Notes: generated from the letters alone by a model not told the origin. Shown: positions 1 through 11,066, counted from the stretch's first letter. The stretch: 33,137 bases of DNA from Candidatus Gastranaerophilales bacterium (GCA_028278305.1 JANQEP010000134.1:1-33137), one strand, 5' to 3'. A program made the numbers and translations.

Positions 1-19
1 TTAACAAAAGGAGCAAAAA

Positions 20-226
20 ATGAAATTAGAAGAACAAAAGAAAACACTTATTGAATGCAAAGACTCAATGCTGGCAATCTATACCACAAGTAAAATGGCA
101 CTTGAAAAAGCAGCTGGTAATAATTTAAGCGGCTTTGAAATGGGAAATGTTTTACGCTCAGTGAGGTTTCATAGCGATGATGCTATGAATAAATTATCTC
201 ATCATATTGAAAATTTTTATGAGTAA
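20..226 (+). CDS. hypothetical protein, 68 aa
   Basis: ORF with AAAGGAG ribosome-binding site just upstream of ATG; no recognised domain. Confidence 0.6.
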   Translation: MKLEEQKKTLIECKDSMLAIYTTSKMALEKAAGNNLSGFEMGNVLRSVRFHSDDAMNKLSHHIENFYE

Positions 227-443
227 ACTCCCGGACTATTTCCCGAAAAATCAAAGTAGCAGTAGGTTGAGGCTGTCCCAAAAGCCCTGAATTTCATATC
301 TTTATAAAAAAAAGAATAAAAACTTACGCATTTTAAAATTTTTTATTGCTTCCTTACCACAATACTTACCTGTATTGAATTTCCATATTTTTGCAGTATA
401 CTACGGTTTAACTTCATAAACCGGATTATGCAGGTAAGAACTT

Positions 444-2069
444 ATGAAATTTATACAAAAACCATATGTAATAATCGGCAGCGGGATTGCAGGATTGTAT
501 ACGGCGATAAAGCTTTCTGAAAAAACAGATAAGGAAATACTTTTAATAACCAAATCCGACTTAAGGGAAAGTAATTCGCGTTATGCCCAGGGCGGGATAG
601 TAGGAGTGCTGCCGGAGAATACCGAAGATTCCGTGGAACTTCATGTCCGGGACACTGTAAAAGCCGGGGCAGGGCTTACCGATGCTGGTGTTGCCCGGTT
701 TATTTCAGAAAAAAGCGCCGGTTCTATAATGGATTTAATCAGCTACGGGGTTGAATTTGATAAACATGCCGACCAGAAAGTCGAGCTAACACTGGAAGGC
801 GCGCATAGCGTAAACAGGATTTTACACGCCGGCGGGGATGCAACAGGAAGAAGCATCGAACTTGCGCTGTCTAACCGGGTAGAAAATAATCCCAAAATAC
901 ATATTTACAGAAAAACCCAGGCTGTTGACCTTCTGGTTGACTCAGAAAATAACTGTAAAGGTGTTATTGTATTTAACAAAACCAGGGGAGAATATGAAAC
1001 AGTGTTCTCTTCAGCGGTAATTATTGCTACAGGGGGAGCAGGACAGGTTTACAGCAGGACAACAAACCCTCAAATAGCTACCGGTGACGGAATTGCCCTA
1101 GCTTACAGGGCAGGCGCAACTATACAGAATATGGAATTTGTACAGTTTCACCCTACAGCTCTTGATTTTGAGGAAAAAGGCTCAAGGTTCCTGATTTCAG
1201 AATCTGTCCGCGGAGAAGGCGCGGTACTCAAGACCCCCGACCGCAAGCAATTCGCTTTTAAATACCATGAAAAAGGCGACCTTGCGCCCAGAGACGTGGT
1301 TACCAGGGCTATTTTTTTTGAAATGAGAGAACAGGGCTTTGATAATGTAATCCTTGACACTTCCGTGATTCCTGAAGAGAAGCTCAGAATAAGATTTCCC
1401 AATATAATGAAAGTTTGTGAAGAGCATGGAATAGACATAACTAAAGGTAATATTCCTGTTTCACCTGCTGCGCACTATATAATGGGAGGAATAAAAACCA
1501 CTGTTAAAGGTGAAACTTCACTACAGGGACTTTATGCTGTAGGAGAAGCAAGTTGTACTTCATTTCACGGGGCAAACAGGCTTGCAAGCAACTCCCTGCT
1601 TGAATGTGTAGTGGTAGCAAATGAGCTTGCGCAGTTTTTATCGGAAAAACAAACAGAAATAAGCGCTTTAAGTTCTGATTGTCAAATAGGATGCCTGATC
1701 AGCCTGTATGAAAAAAATAAATTTGAGTATAAAAGAGACATACAAACTCTTAAAAATACTTTAAGGGAAACCATGTGGGAAAAAGCGGGAATTGTAAGAA
1801 ATAAAGACGGACTTAACAGGGCTTTGCAAACTCTTAATGACTTGAAACTTGATTTTAACCAGCCATATAAGTGCAGGGATCCCGAAGAATACGAATTCAG
1901 AAGTCTTTTAATTATTTCCGAATTAATAATAAGAAGCGCACTTATGAGAAAAGAAAGCCGGGGCGGGCATTTCAGGAGTGATTTTCCAAAAGCCTCGCCT
2001 GAAGCTGATAACAGCTATATTTCCAGGGATTCCGCTTTTATAGCCGGAAACTGCTGTGACAGGTTTTAA
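444..2069 (+). CDS. nadB: L-aspartate oxidase
   Basis: N-terminal FAD motif (VIIGSGIAGLYTAIKL), SRYAQGGI, HPTAL and GANRLASNSLLE motifs typical of NadB; full-length 541 aa. Confidence 0.96.
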   Translation: MKFIQKPYVIIGSGIAGLYTAIKLSEKTDKEILLITKSDLRESNSRYAQGGIVGVLPENTEDSVELHVRDTVKAGAGLTDAGVARFISEKSAGSIMDLISYGVEFDKHADQKVELTLEGAHSVNRILHAGGDATGRSIELALSNRVENNPKIHIYRKTQAVDLLVDSENNCKGVIVFNKTRGEYETVFSSAVIIATGGAGQVYSRTTNPQIATGDGIALAYRAGATIQNMEFVQFHPTALDFEEKGSRFLISESVRGEGAVLKTPDRKQFAFKYHEKGDLAPRDVVTRAIFFEMREQGFDNVILDTSVIPEEKLRIRFPNIMKVCEEHGIDITKGNIPVSPAAHYIMGGIKTTVKGETSLQGLYAVGEASCTSFHGANRLASNSLLECVVVANELAQFLSEKQTEISALSSDCQIGCLISLYEKNKFEYKRDIQTLKNTLRETMWEKAGIVRNKDGLNRALQTLNDLKLDFNQPYKCRDPEEYEFRSLLIISELIIRSALMRKESRGGHFRSDFPKASPEADNSYISRDSAFIAGNCCDRF

Positions 2070-2102
2070 AAATTATTAACCCTCAGTGGATTCAGATAAA
2101 AA

Positions 2103-2963
2103 ATGAATATATTGAAAGAACTTTTCAATAAAACAGTGGATAAATTCACGGAAAATAGCATTACAAGCAGCGAAGCCCGGTATGAAGTTTATTTACTTAT
2201 AGAAGAAGTATTTGGATTAACCAAAAAGGATTTAGTTATAAATCCTTATCAAGAAGTGCCCGAAGATGGGGTTAAGAGATTTAACTCATTTGTAAAAAGA
2301 CGGATAGAGGATAAAGTCCCGGTTCAGTACCTGGTAAACAAGGCATATTTTATGGGACAGATATTTTATGTTAATGAAAACGTACTTATACCAAGACCTG
2401 AAACAGAAATACTCGTAGAGGAAACTCTGAAACTTGCGGATGACAGGGCAAAAATCATAGATATAGGCTCAGGGTCGGGATGTATTGCAATAATGCTTGC
2501 CGAAAAACTACTACAGGCGGAAGTTTTTGCTTCCGATATTTCTGAAAAAGCTCTTGAGGTAGCGAAGTTTAATGCCGAAAAGCTGGGAGTTGCTGACAGA
2601 ATTAAGTTTCTAAAATCAGATATATTTGAAAAGATTGATCCATCAGAGAATTTTGACATTATAATTTCCAATCCGCCTTATATCCCGGTAAAAGAAAAAG
2701 AACATCTCCAGATAGAAGTCGTCAGGCACGAACCGGAAATGGCGCTTTTTACAGAAGATGACACCGGAGTTTCTTTTTACGGGAAACTGGTGAACCAGGC
2801 AGCTTCCAGGCTGAATACCGGCGGCTTTCTTGCTGTAGAAACAGGGATTTTCCAGGCAGAAGCCGTAAAGGAAATTTTTAAAAACCACGGGTTTAAGGAT
2901 ATTCAGATCATAAAAGACCTTTCAGGCATTGATAGAGTTGTTATTGGAAAAATTATTTTTTGA
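2103..2963 (+). CDS. prmC: peptide chain release factor N(5)-glutamine methyltransferase
   Basis: IDIGSGSGCIAI SAM-binding motif and NPPYIP catalytic motif, PRPETE motif. Confidence 0.95.
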   Translation: MNILKELFNKTVDKFTENSITSSEARYEVYLLIEEVFGLTKKDLVINPYQEVPEDGVKRFNSFVKRRIEDKVPVQYLVNKAYFMGQIFYVNENVLIPRPETEILVEETLKLADDRAKIIDIGSGSGCIAIMLAEKLLQAEVFASDISEKALEVAKFNAEKLGVADRIKFLKSDIFEKIDPSENFDIIISNPPYIPVKEKEHLQIEVVRHEPEMALFTEDDTGVSFYGKLVNQAASRLNTGGFLAVETGIFQAEAVKEIFKNHGFKDIQIIKDLSGIDRVVIGKIIF

Positions 2964-3019
2964 TTAAAGATATATTAAAAAATTTTGATATTTTTTTACT
3001 GGTAATGCCTAAAATATCT

Positions 3020-3047
3020 GGATATCCGGGATAATATCCGTTTTTTT
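3020..3047 (+). terminator. candidate intrinsic terminator downstream of prmC
   Basis: GGATAT-CCGGGATA-ATATCC stem followed by G and TTTTTTT. Confidence 0.6.
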
Positions 3048-3260
3048 AATTTTTTTGGTCAGGAATTAGCATAAAAAGGGGAATGCAACAGAAATCTTCT
3101 AGCTGAATCCTCCTTTTTTATATTTATAGTTTTTACTTACTCTTTAACAGGTCCACAGGTATAAGTAACTTCATCTTCAAAAATCCCCTGTTCAACATTT
3201 AACCTTAAAACATTGCCCGAAGGGCATTTTGAAAAAATTTATAAATATTAACTTGAGTTT

Positions 3261-4187
3261 TTAAAGAGGTCTTCTTCTTGAGTTGATTACTCTCAGGAAA
3301 TGCTCATCTTCTTTATAAGATTCAAAGCATTTATCAATAAGAGCCATCTCTTTAATCAAAGGATTAAACTGCATAGAAACGCTTAGTTCCTTTAACGCCC
3401 TGTCTTTATCGCCAAGAGCCGCATAAGAGCAAGCTCTTTTATAAATTAAAATAGCATCTACCGAATTAGATTCCAGGGCTATATCAAAGACTTTCCTGGC
3501 TTTTTCAGCACATCCGGTTTCAAGGTATAAATCTCCCAGTTTATATAAAAGAATTATGTTATCAGGGTTAAACTCATATGCTTTTTTTATGAATGTAAGC
3601 GCAATATCCGGCTGCCCTATTCTTTTGAAGCACTCTGAGAGCATTTCATATGCCTTGCTGCCGGTCGGGTTCAATTCCAGGTATTTTTGCAAATACTTTA
3701 TGGATTCAGCCGGCTCCTGAATCTCCAGGTAAATAGCTCCGATATCAAGCAAGCAAACCGCATCATCAGGATTTATTTTAAGCACTTTTTTATATGAATC
3801 CAATGCTTCATTAAATTTTTCCATTTTTGTATATGCAACACCCTTGTTATAGTGCGCAAGAGCGAGGCTGGGTTCTTTTTCCAGAGCCTTATCATAGTAT
3901 TCTATTGATTCTTCAAATTCCTGTATATCCAGCAGGAAATTTGCATAGTTATAGAGTATCTCATAGCTGTCAGGGTCAGTATTAACTGCCTGTATGTAAT
4001 AATCTTTAGCTGTTTTTAGCCTGCCTCTAGCTGTTTCAACTTTTGCTATATTAACCCATCCCATACAGGCAAGTTCCGGGCATTCTATAAGCTTTTCATA
4101 AGCTGCTTTAGCTTTGTCATATTCACCGAGTTTCTGGTATAGCTCGCCTATTTCCAGATAACTTATGTAAGGATCAATATTCGACAA
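3261..4187 (-). CDS. tetratricopeptide repeat protein
   Basis: Multiple TPR units (ALAHYNKGVAYTKMEKFNEALDSYKKVLKINPDD etc.). Confidence 0.9.
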   Translation of the reverse strand: MSNIDPYISYLEIGELYQKLGEYDKAKAAYEKLIECPELACMGWVNIAKVETARGRLKTAKDYYIQAVNTDPDSYEILYNYANFLLDIQEFEESIEYYDKALEKEPSLALAHYNKGVAYTKMEKFNEALDSYKKVLKINPDDAVCLLDIGAIYLEIQEPAESIKYLQKYLELNPTGSKAYEMLSECFKRIGQPDIALTFIKKAYEFNPDNIILLYKLGDLYLETGCAEKARKVFDIALESNSVDAILIYKRACSYAALGDKDRALKELSVSMQFNPLIKEMALIDKCFESYKEDEHFLRVINSRRRPL

Positions 4188-4315
4188 CTTCGATTCCTCG
4201 CTTTCTTTATAATTTATTATTAATACCGGTAAGGAAGAAAAACAGGACTTCTTTCTCAGTTTCCGGCTGCAAAATATTCTTAAATTTTATCAAAAAATTA
4301 TGTGTTATTGAATTT

Positions 4316-4486
4316 TAGTGGTCTAAAAAAGTTTTCGATAAATGGAATTAAAATTCAACACTGTATCACCACCCCCTTCCTCCTCAAGGAGGGAGAAATA
4401 GGCTTAGGGAGGGGCTTGCCACCCAACCCCAAAATTTAATTTTGATATAATAATTTGCAATTAACGTTTATTTATTAAGACCACTA
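4316..4486. repeat. MITE-like element with 9-bp terminal inverted repeats TAGTGGTCT...AGACCACTA
   Basis: Perfect 9-bp TIRs at 4316-4324 and 4478-4486 in an intergenic region, with an internal CCTCCTTGAGGAGG-type palindrome; no coding content. Confidence 0.5.
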
Positions 4487-4513
4487 TATATAATAAGGAA
4501 CAAAGAAAAAACA

Positions 4514-4671
4514 CTTCGGTAAAATTTTTTAAAAATCCCACCTATGAATGAGGCGATGCGCCCGCTTACGCAAGCAAAGCCGGATCTTCACCTTTGCTTC
4601 GCAATTTAATAATTCCATATAGATTTTTGAAAAATTTTAAAATGCGTAAGTTTTTATTCTTTACCCCTTAA
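4514..4671 (-). repeat. dispersed intergenic repeat (large module shared with 8810-8924 inverted, plus the AAAATGCGTAAGTTTTTATTCTTTACCCC module)
   Basis: About 110 nt nearly identical to the reverse complement of 8810-8924, followed by a module seen at 309-356, 15031-15078, 17672-17727 and 21799-21847. Confidence 0.85.
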
Positions 4672-4955
4672 GACCGCTTCCAGATAAAATCTAATGAATT
4701 TTTACGAATTATTGCATTAATAATTAAATTTTTATTAATTTTTTAAAGGTTAATAAATTTATATTTTATATAAATTATTGTAAAGGGTTTCAGCAAAGAC
4801 CTGAATTACAGGGTATGAGTTGATGAATTTACTCAGGGATTGCATAAAAATTTAATGAAAATTCTATGGGTAAGTGAACTTGCAGACTATATTTGTGAAA
4901 AATATTGTTTTTGTTAGCATTAGAGTAAGTATTAATTTGGAGGAAATTAAAAAAA

Positions 4956-5258
4956 ATGGCACAAACTTTAAAGATTAAACCATTAGCTGACAGAGTCGTT
5001 ATTAAAGTGATTGAAGAAACAGAGTCTACACCGGGCGGAATTATCCTTCCTGACAGTGCAAGAGAAAAACCTCAAAAAGGTGAAGTTCTTGCTGTAGGTT
5101 CAGGAAAAACCCTTGAGCATGGCTCTAAGGAAGAAATGGAAGTAAAAGAGGGAGATATTGTACTTTATACAAAATACGGCGGAACTGACATTAAAATTAA
5201 CGACCAGGAGTACAAAATTTTATCTGCAAGAGATATTCTAGCGATACTTGAACAGTAA
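4956..5258 (+). CDS. groES: co-chaperonin GroES
   Basis: KIKPLADRVVIKVIEETESTPGGIILPDSAREKPQKGEVLAVGSG signature. Confidence 0.98.
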   Translation: MAQTLKIKPLADRVVIKVIEETESTPGGIILPDSAREKPQKGEVLAVGSGKTLEHGSKEEMEVKEGDIVLYTKYGGTDIKINDQEYKILSARDILAILEQ

Positions 5259-5284
5259 AAACCAGACGGTACTGTTCTTTTTTT
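5250..5284 (+). terminator. terminator/attenuator-like hairpin overlapping the groES stop codon
   Basis: GAACAGTA (5250-5257) and TACTGTTC (5270-5277) perfect 8-bp stem followed by seven T. Confidence 0.65.
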
Positions 5285-5330
5285 ACGGTATTGAAAATGT
5301 AGCTTAATAATTAAGAAATAAAGGAGTTAA

Positions 5331-6983
<1,653 letters not shown>

Positions 6984-6992
6984 GTTATAGAT

Positions 6993-7036
6993 AAAAAAAG
7001 AACCTGCTTTTTTTAAGTTAAGCAGGTTCTTTTTTA
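6993..7036. terminator. strong (bidirectional) intrinsic terminator after groEL
   Basis: AAAAAAAGAACCTGCTT ... AAGCAGGTTCTTTTTT long stem with flanking A/T tracts, between convergent genes. Confidence 0.85.
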
Positions 7037-7042
7037 TTGAAT

Positions 7043-7408
7043 TTATTGATATTCAGTCGTTTCAGTCTCGTAAGTATCTCTAATTCTTTCGCTTATCAGC
7101 CCGGCAACTTTTCTTGCTATATTGCCCTGGATTTCTTCAGGGCAATTTTCCAGCATCTGAACAGCTGTACGAATTGTCTGGTCCAGGTCATACCATCTTT
7201 CATTTCCCTTTTCGCAGCGTCCTTCCTCAACAGCGCATAATAAGTCGTCCACTGACCTGAAAGTGTCAGTTTCTATGTTGTGCTCTATAATTATTTTAAT
7301 CAAATTAATGGCAATTTTTAACTGAAACTGATCATCTGTTGTTTCCAGAATTCTCATTGCCTTTGAAAGTATAGGATCTTTATCATACCAGCGTCTGTTT
7401 TGATCCAT
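7043..7408 (-). CDS. hypothetical protein, 121 aa, with internal duplication
   Basis: ORF with two RWYDxD...LE...Q..IA...I.E repeat units. Confidence 0.75.
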   Translation of the reverse strand: MDQNRRWYDKDPILSKAMRILETTDDQFQLKIAINLIKIIIEHNIETDTFRSVDDLLCAVEEGRCEKGNERWYDLDQTIRTAVQMLENCPEEIQGNIARKVAGLISERIRDTYETETTEYQ

Positions 7409-7554
7409 ATTTTTATACCTGCGTTAATTTTTATATGTATATTTTATACTTTTTTTCAAAATTTTCAAAATTTTTTTCAAAATTTTTTGTTACTTCCTTA
7501 AAAATTCAGATTAAAGAAAAACAACTTAAAAAGCAGTATTCTACACCGGAATAA

Positions 7555-7627
7555 GTTAATTAACTCTAATCTCTAATTGCATAGTCATATCCTGGCTTTT
7601 GGATAACTGGCGATTCGGGTTAATTAA
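7555..7627. repeat. short dispersed repeat family E, copy 1
   Basis: TAACTCTAATCTCTAATTGCATAGTCATATCCTGGCTTTTGG...GCGATTCGGGTTAATTAA; related copies at 11068-11129, 12817-12869, 30535-30604. Confidence 0.75.
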
Positions 7628-8676
7628 TGCAATACCGCTTCAATATTGCTATGAGATAATTCTTGCAGAAGTTTTTTAAGTTTATTCAACTGAACCATAA
7701 GAGCTTTGAACTGGTCGGTGGTTAAACTCTGAGCCCCGTCAGAAGAAGCATTTTCCGGATCATGATGGACTTCTATCATAAGCCCGTGAGCGCCTGCTGC
7801 CAGTGCAGCCCTGGACATCGGTTCAATCAGGTATCTTCTTCCTGTTGCGTGGCTTGGGTCAACAATTACAGGAAGGTGTGAATATTTTTTGATAACGGGA
7901 ATTGAAGCTATATCAAGAATATTTCTTGTGTAATGTGAATCAAAACCTTTAACCCCTCTTTCACAAAGGATTATATCGGGGTTTCCGGCGTACATTATGT
8001 ATTCGGCAGCCAGCAGGAATTCCCTGATACTTGCGGCAGGTCCTCTTTTAAGAATTACAGGCTTACCAACTTTGCCTAAAGCCTTAAGCAGCTTGTAGTT
8101 TTGCATATTACGGGCGCCCACCTGTAAAATATCAGCATAGCTTGCCACAAGGTCAATTTCCGGGGTATCCATAACTTCTGTTGCTATGAGAAGCCCTGTT
8201 TTTTCCCTTGCTAAAGCAAGATACTTAAGCCCTTCTTCTTCCATGCCCTGAAAATCGTACGGGCTGGTTCTCGGCTTAAAAGCCCCGCCCCTTAGAACCT
8301 GAGCCCCGGCTTGCTTTGCGGTATAAGCTACTTTTAAAAGACCTTCCACATCTTTTTCAACACTGCATGGACCAGCCATAATCACAGGAGGATTCTTACC
8401 CCCGATTTTTATCCCATTTTTGAGGTTAATCACGGTATCATCAGCTTTACTTTCCCTGCCTGACAGCTTAAATGGTTCCTGGATAAGTTTTACTTCCCTT
8501 ACTCCCTCCATAGAAGCCAAAGAAGCAGGATCAATAAGTCTTTTATCCCCTATAGCGGCTAAAACTGTCATTACTTCCCCTCTGTTGAATACAATTTTAA
8601 AATCAAGGGTTTCAAGTTTTTTTGCCACTTTTTGTATCTGGTCTTCCCTGGCAGTAGGTTCCATTACTATGATCAT
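7624..8676 (-). CDS. aroF: 3-deoxy-7-phosphoheptulonate (DAHP) synthase, KdsA/AroAI-beta type with N-terminal ferredoxin-like domain
   Basis: VIMAGPCSVE, LRGGAFKPRTSPYDFQG, PVIVDPSHATGRR motifs. Confidence 0.95.
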   Translation of the reverse strand: MIIVMEPTAREDQIQKVAKKLETLDFKIVFNRGEVMTVLAAIGDKRLIDPASLASMEGVREVKLIQEPFKLSGRESKADDTVINLKNGIKIGGKNPPVIMAGPCSVEKDVEGLLKVAYTAKQAGAQVLRGGAFKPRTSPYDFQGMEEEGLKYLALAREKTGLLIATEVMDTPEIDLVASYADILQVGARNMQNYKLLKALGKVGKPVILKRGPAASIREFLLAAEYIMYAGNPDIILCERGVKGFDSHYTRNILDIASIPVIKKYSHLPVIVDPSHATGRRYLIEPMSRAALAAGAHGLMIEVHHDPENASSDGAQSLTTDQFKALMVQLNKLKKLLQELSHSNIEAVLH

Positions 8677-8755
8677 AGGATTAACCTCCTGTTTTTTTAG
8701 CTTTATTCACAAAAAGTTTACCATAAACATTGAGCTACAAATATTTTGTCTAAAT

Positions 8756-8924
8756 AACCTGAATCACGAAATACGTAAAACTCTAGTAATAGTCTGCTGA
8801 AATTTTCTCAAAATCTATATGGAATTGTTAAATTGCGAAGCAAAGGTGAAGATCCGGCTTTGCTTGCGTAAGCGGGAGCATCGCCTCATTCATAGGTGGG
8901 ATTTTTGAAAAATTTTACCGAAGT
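8756..8924. repeat. dispersed palindromic repeat family C, copy 1 (CCTGAATCACGAA end)
   Basis: AACCTGAATCACGAAATACGTAAAACTC...AAATTTTCTCAAAATCTATATGGAATTGTTAA shared with 10918-11066 and 17730-17890; right part shared with inverted 4514-4632. Confidence 0.85.
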
Positions 8925-9868
8925 ATTTTGTTCTTTTTTAGTTTTTCTTCAAAATACTCAATGGTTTTCATAAGACCATGCTCAAGCTCTACTGTAGGTT
9001 TCCAGCCTAACTTGTGTTCTGCAAGAGATATATCAGGTTTTCTTTGAATCGGGTCATCCTGGGGTAATGGTTTATATGTTATTCTTGAGCGGCTTCCTGT
9101 CATTTTTATTATTTTTTCAGCAAACTCAATTATTGGTGTTTCAACAGTATTGCCAAGATTTACAGGACCTGTGAATTCGTTTTCTGAATTCATCATTCTT
9201 ATTGCACCATCAACAAGATCGCTCACATAGCAGAATGATCTTGTCTGGAAACCATCGCCATAGACAGTAATATCTTCGTTTTTAAGTGCCTGGACTATAA
9301 AATTACTTACAACCCTGCCATCATTAGCTGCCATTCTTGGTCCATAGGTATTAAATATTCTTATAATCTTTATTTGAACACCGTTTTGCCTATGATAATC
9401 CATTGTTAATGTTTCTGCAACACGCTTTCCTTCGTCATAGCAGCTTCTTATCCCGATTGAATTAACATTTCCCCAGTAACTTTCATCCTGCGGGTGCACT
9501 TTAGGATCCCCGTAAACTTCTGAGGTGGAAGCCTGAAGAAACTTAGCCTTTAATCTTTTTGCCAGCCCGAGCATGTTTATGGTTCCCAGGACATTGGTTT
9601 TAACTGTTTTTATTGCATTATACTGATAATGCACCGGGGAAGCCGGGCATGCTAAATTATAGATTTCATCAACTTCAACCAGCAGGGATTTTATAATATC
9701 GTGTCTTATCACCTCAAAATACGGATTGTCCATTAAATGCAATATATTTTTTTTTGATCCGGTAAAAAAATTATCAGCACAGATTACTTCATGTCCTAAT
9801 TCAAGGAGTTTTTCGCATAGATGTGAACCTATAAATCCTGCTCCGCCGGTTACCAATATCTTTTTCAT
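8915..9868 (-). CDS. UDP-glucuronate decarboxylase-like NAD-dependent epimerase/dehydratase (SDR)
   Basis: [45 protein letters not shown] motifs typical of UXS; C-terminus/stop codon lies in a repeat. Confidence 0.88.
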   Translation of the reverse strand: MKKILVTGGAGFIGSHLCEKLLELGHEVICADNFFTGSKKNILHLMDNPYFEVIRHDIIKSLLVEVDEIYNLACPASPVHYQYNAIKTVKTNVLGTINMLGLAKRLKAKFLQASTSEVYGDPKVHPQDESYWGNVNSIGIRSCYDEGKRVAETLTMDYHRQNGVQIKIIRIFNTYGPRMAANDGRVVSNFIVQALKNEDITVYGDGFQTRSFCYVSDLVDGAIRMMNSENEFTGPVNLGNTVETPIIEFAEKIIKMTGSRSRITYKPLPQDDPIQRKPDISLAEHKLGWKPTVELEHGLMKTIEYFEEKLKKNKILR

Positions 9869-9881
9869 TTATTAAATTCTC

Positions 9882-10853
9882 CTAATATCTTCTGTTTTGT
9901 TCCCAATACCAGGCTGTTGAAATTATATCATCTATTTTATTATATTCAGGTCGCCAGCCTAATTCCAGTTGCGCTTTTTTATTGTCTGCAAATAGCAAAG
10001 GCGGGTCACCGGGTCTTTTGTGTATTATTTCACTTTTTACGGTTTTACCGGTAATTTTTTCGCTAATATCAATTATTTCCTTTACAGAAACGCCTTTTCC
10101 TGTCCCTAAATTATAAAAATTACTGCCGGCGCCGTTAAGAAGCTTATCAAGTGCTAACCTGTGAGCAGATGAAAGATCATTAACGTGAATATAGTCCCTT
10201 ATGCAGGTTCCGTCGGGTGTATGATAATCGTCGCCAAAAATCTTAATCAATTCTCTTTTGCCTGATGCTGCTTCGAGTACCAGCGGAATGAGATGGGTTT
10301 CAGGGTTATGGCTTTCACCGATATTTGCCTTATTATCCGCTCCTGCCGCGTTAAAATACCTTAAAGCCATATATTTTAGCCCGTAAGCCCGGTCATAATC
10401 CTCAAGAATATTTTCAATCATCAATTTTGTCTTCCCATAGGTATTTATAGGGTTTTTAGGATGGTTTTCATCAATGGGCGTATATTTTGGGTTTCCGTAG
10501 GCAGCGCAGGTTGAGGAAAAAACTATTTTTTTTACATTGCTTTCAAGCATTACCTGAAGAAGGTTTAAGGTATTAACCACGTTGTTTTGGTAATATTTTT
10601 GAGGGTTTATAGCAGATTCTCCTACATAACAGCTTGCAGCGAAATGTATAACAGCTTCTATCGGATATTTTCTGAAAACCTCCCTTAATTTATCAACATC
10701 TTCGAGGTTTACCCGGCAAAAATTGTCTGTTTGAAGAGCTTCCAAATGTCCTTCTGAGAGGTCGTCCAGTACAACACAGTTATAGCCTGCTCTTGTTAAG
10801 TCAAGAGTACAGTGACTGCCTATATATCCGGCTCCTCCGGTTATTAAAATCAT
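9882..10853 (-). CDS. galE: UDP-glucose 4-epimerase
   Basis: TGGAGYIGSH, SSTCAAYG, YGKTKLMIE, ALRYFNAAGAD, RDYIHVNDL motifs. Confidence 0.94.
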   Translation of the reverse strand: MILITGGAGYIGSHCTLDLTRAGYNCVVLDDLSEGHLEALQTDNFCRVNLEDVDKLREVFRKYPIEAVIHFAASCYVGESAINPQKYYQNNVVNTLNLLQVMLESNVKKIVFSSTCAAYGNPKYTPIDENHPKNPINTYGKTKLMIENILEDYDRAYGLKYMALRYFNAAGADNKANIGESHNPETHLIPLVLEAASGKRELIKIFGDDYHTPDGTCIRDYIHVNDLSSAHRLALDKLLNGAGSNFYNLGTGKGVSVKEIIDISEKITGKTVKSEIIHKRPGDPPLLFADNKKAQLELGWRPEYNKIDDIISTAWYWEQNRRY

Positions 10854-10917
10854 AATTTTCCCGCATATTCACTTTCAAAAAAATTATACAATAACTCCGA
10901 ACATGCTTATATTATTT

Positions 10918-11066
10918 AACCTGAATCACGAATTGTATTTTTTGAAATTTTCTCAAAATCCCCCACCCGCCAGCCCTCAGAGGTGGTTAAAGGCTTTAAC
11001 GATTCCATATAGATTTTGAGAAAATTTCACCTATTACGGGGTTTCCTGTATTTCGTGATTCAGGTT
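10918..11066. repeat. MITE-like palindromic element, family C copy 2
   Basis: TIRs AACCTGAATCACGAA / TTCGTGATTCAGGTT; internal 17-bp perfect inverted repeat GAAATTTTCTCAAAATC / GATTTTGAGAAAATTTC. Confidence 0.85.

Noticed and set aside
1148-1438. Antisense ORFs within nadB
   Set aside because: Shadow frames of a well supported CDS.
4900-4945. Possible CIRCE operator upstream of groES (TTAGCATTAGAGTAAG...)
   Set aside because: Only a partial left half-site; no matching GAGTGCTAA right arm at the 9-nt spacing.
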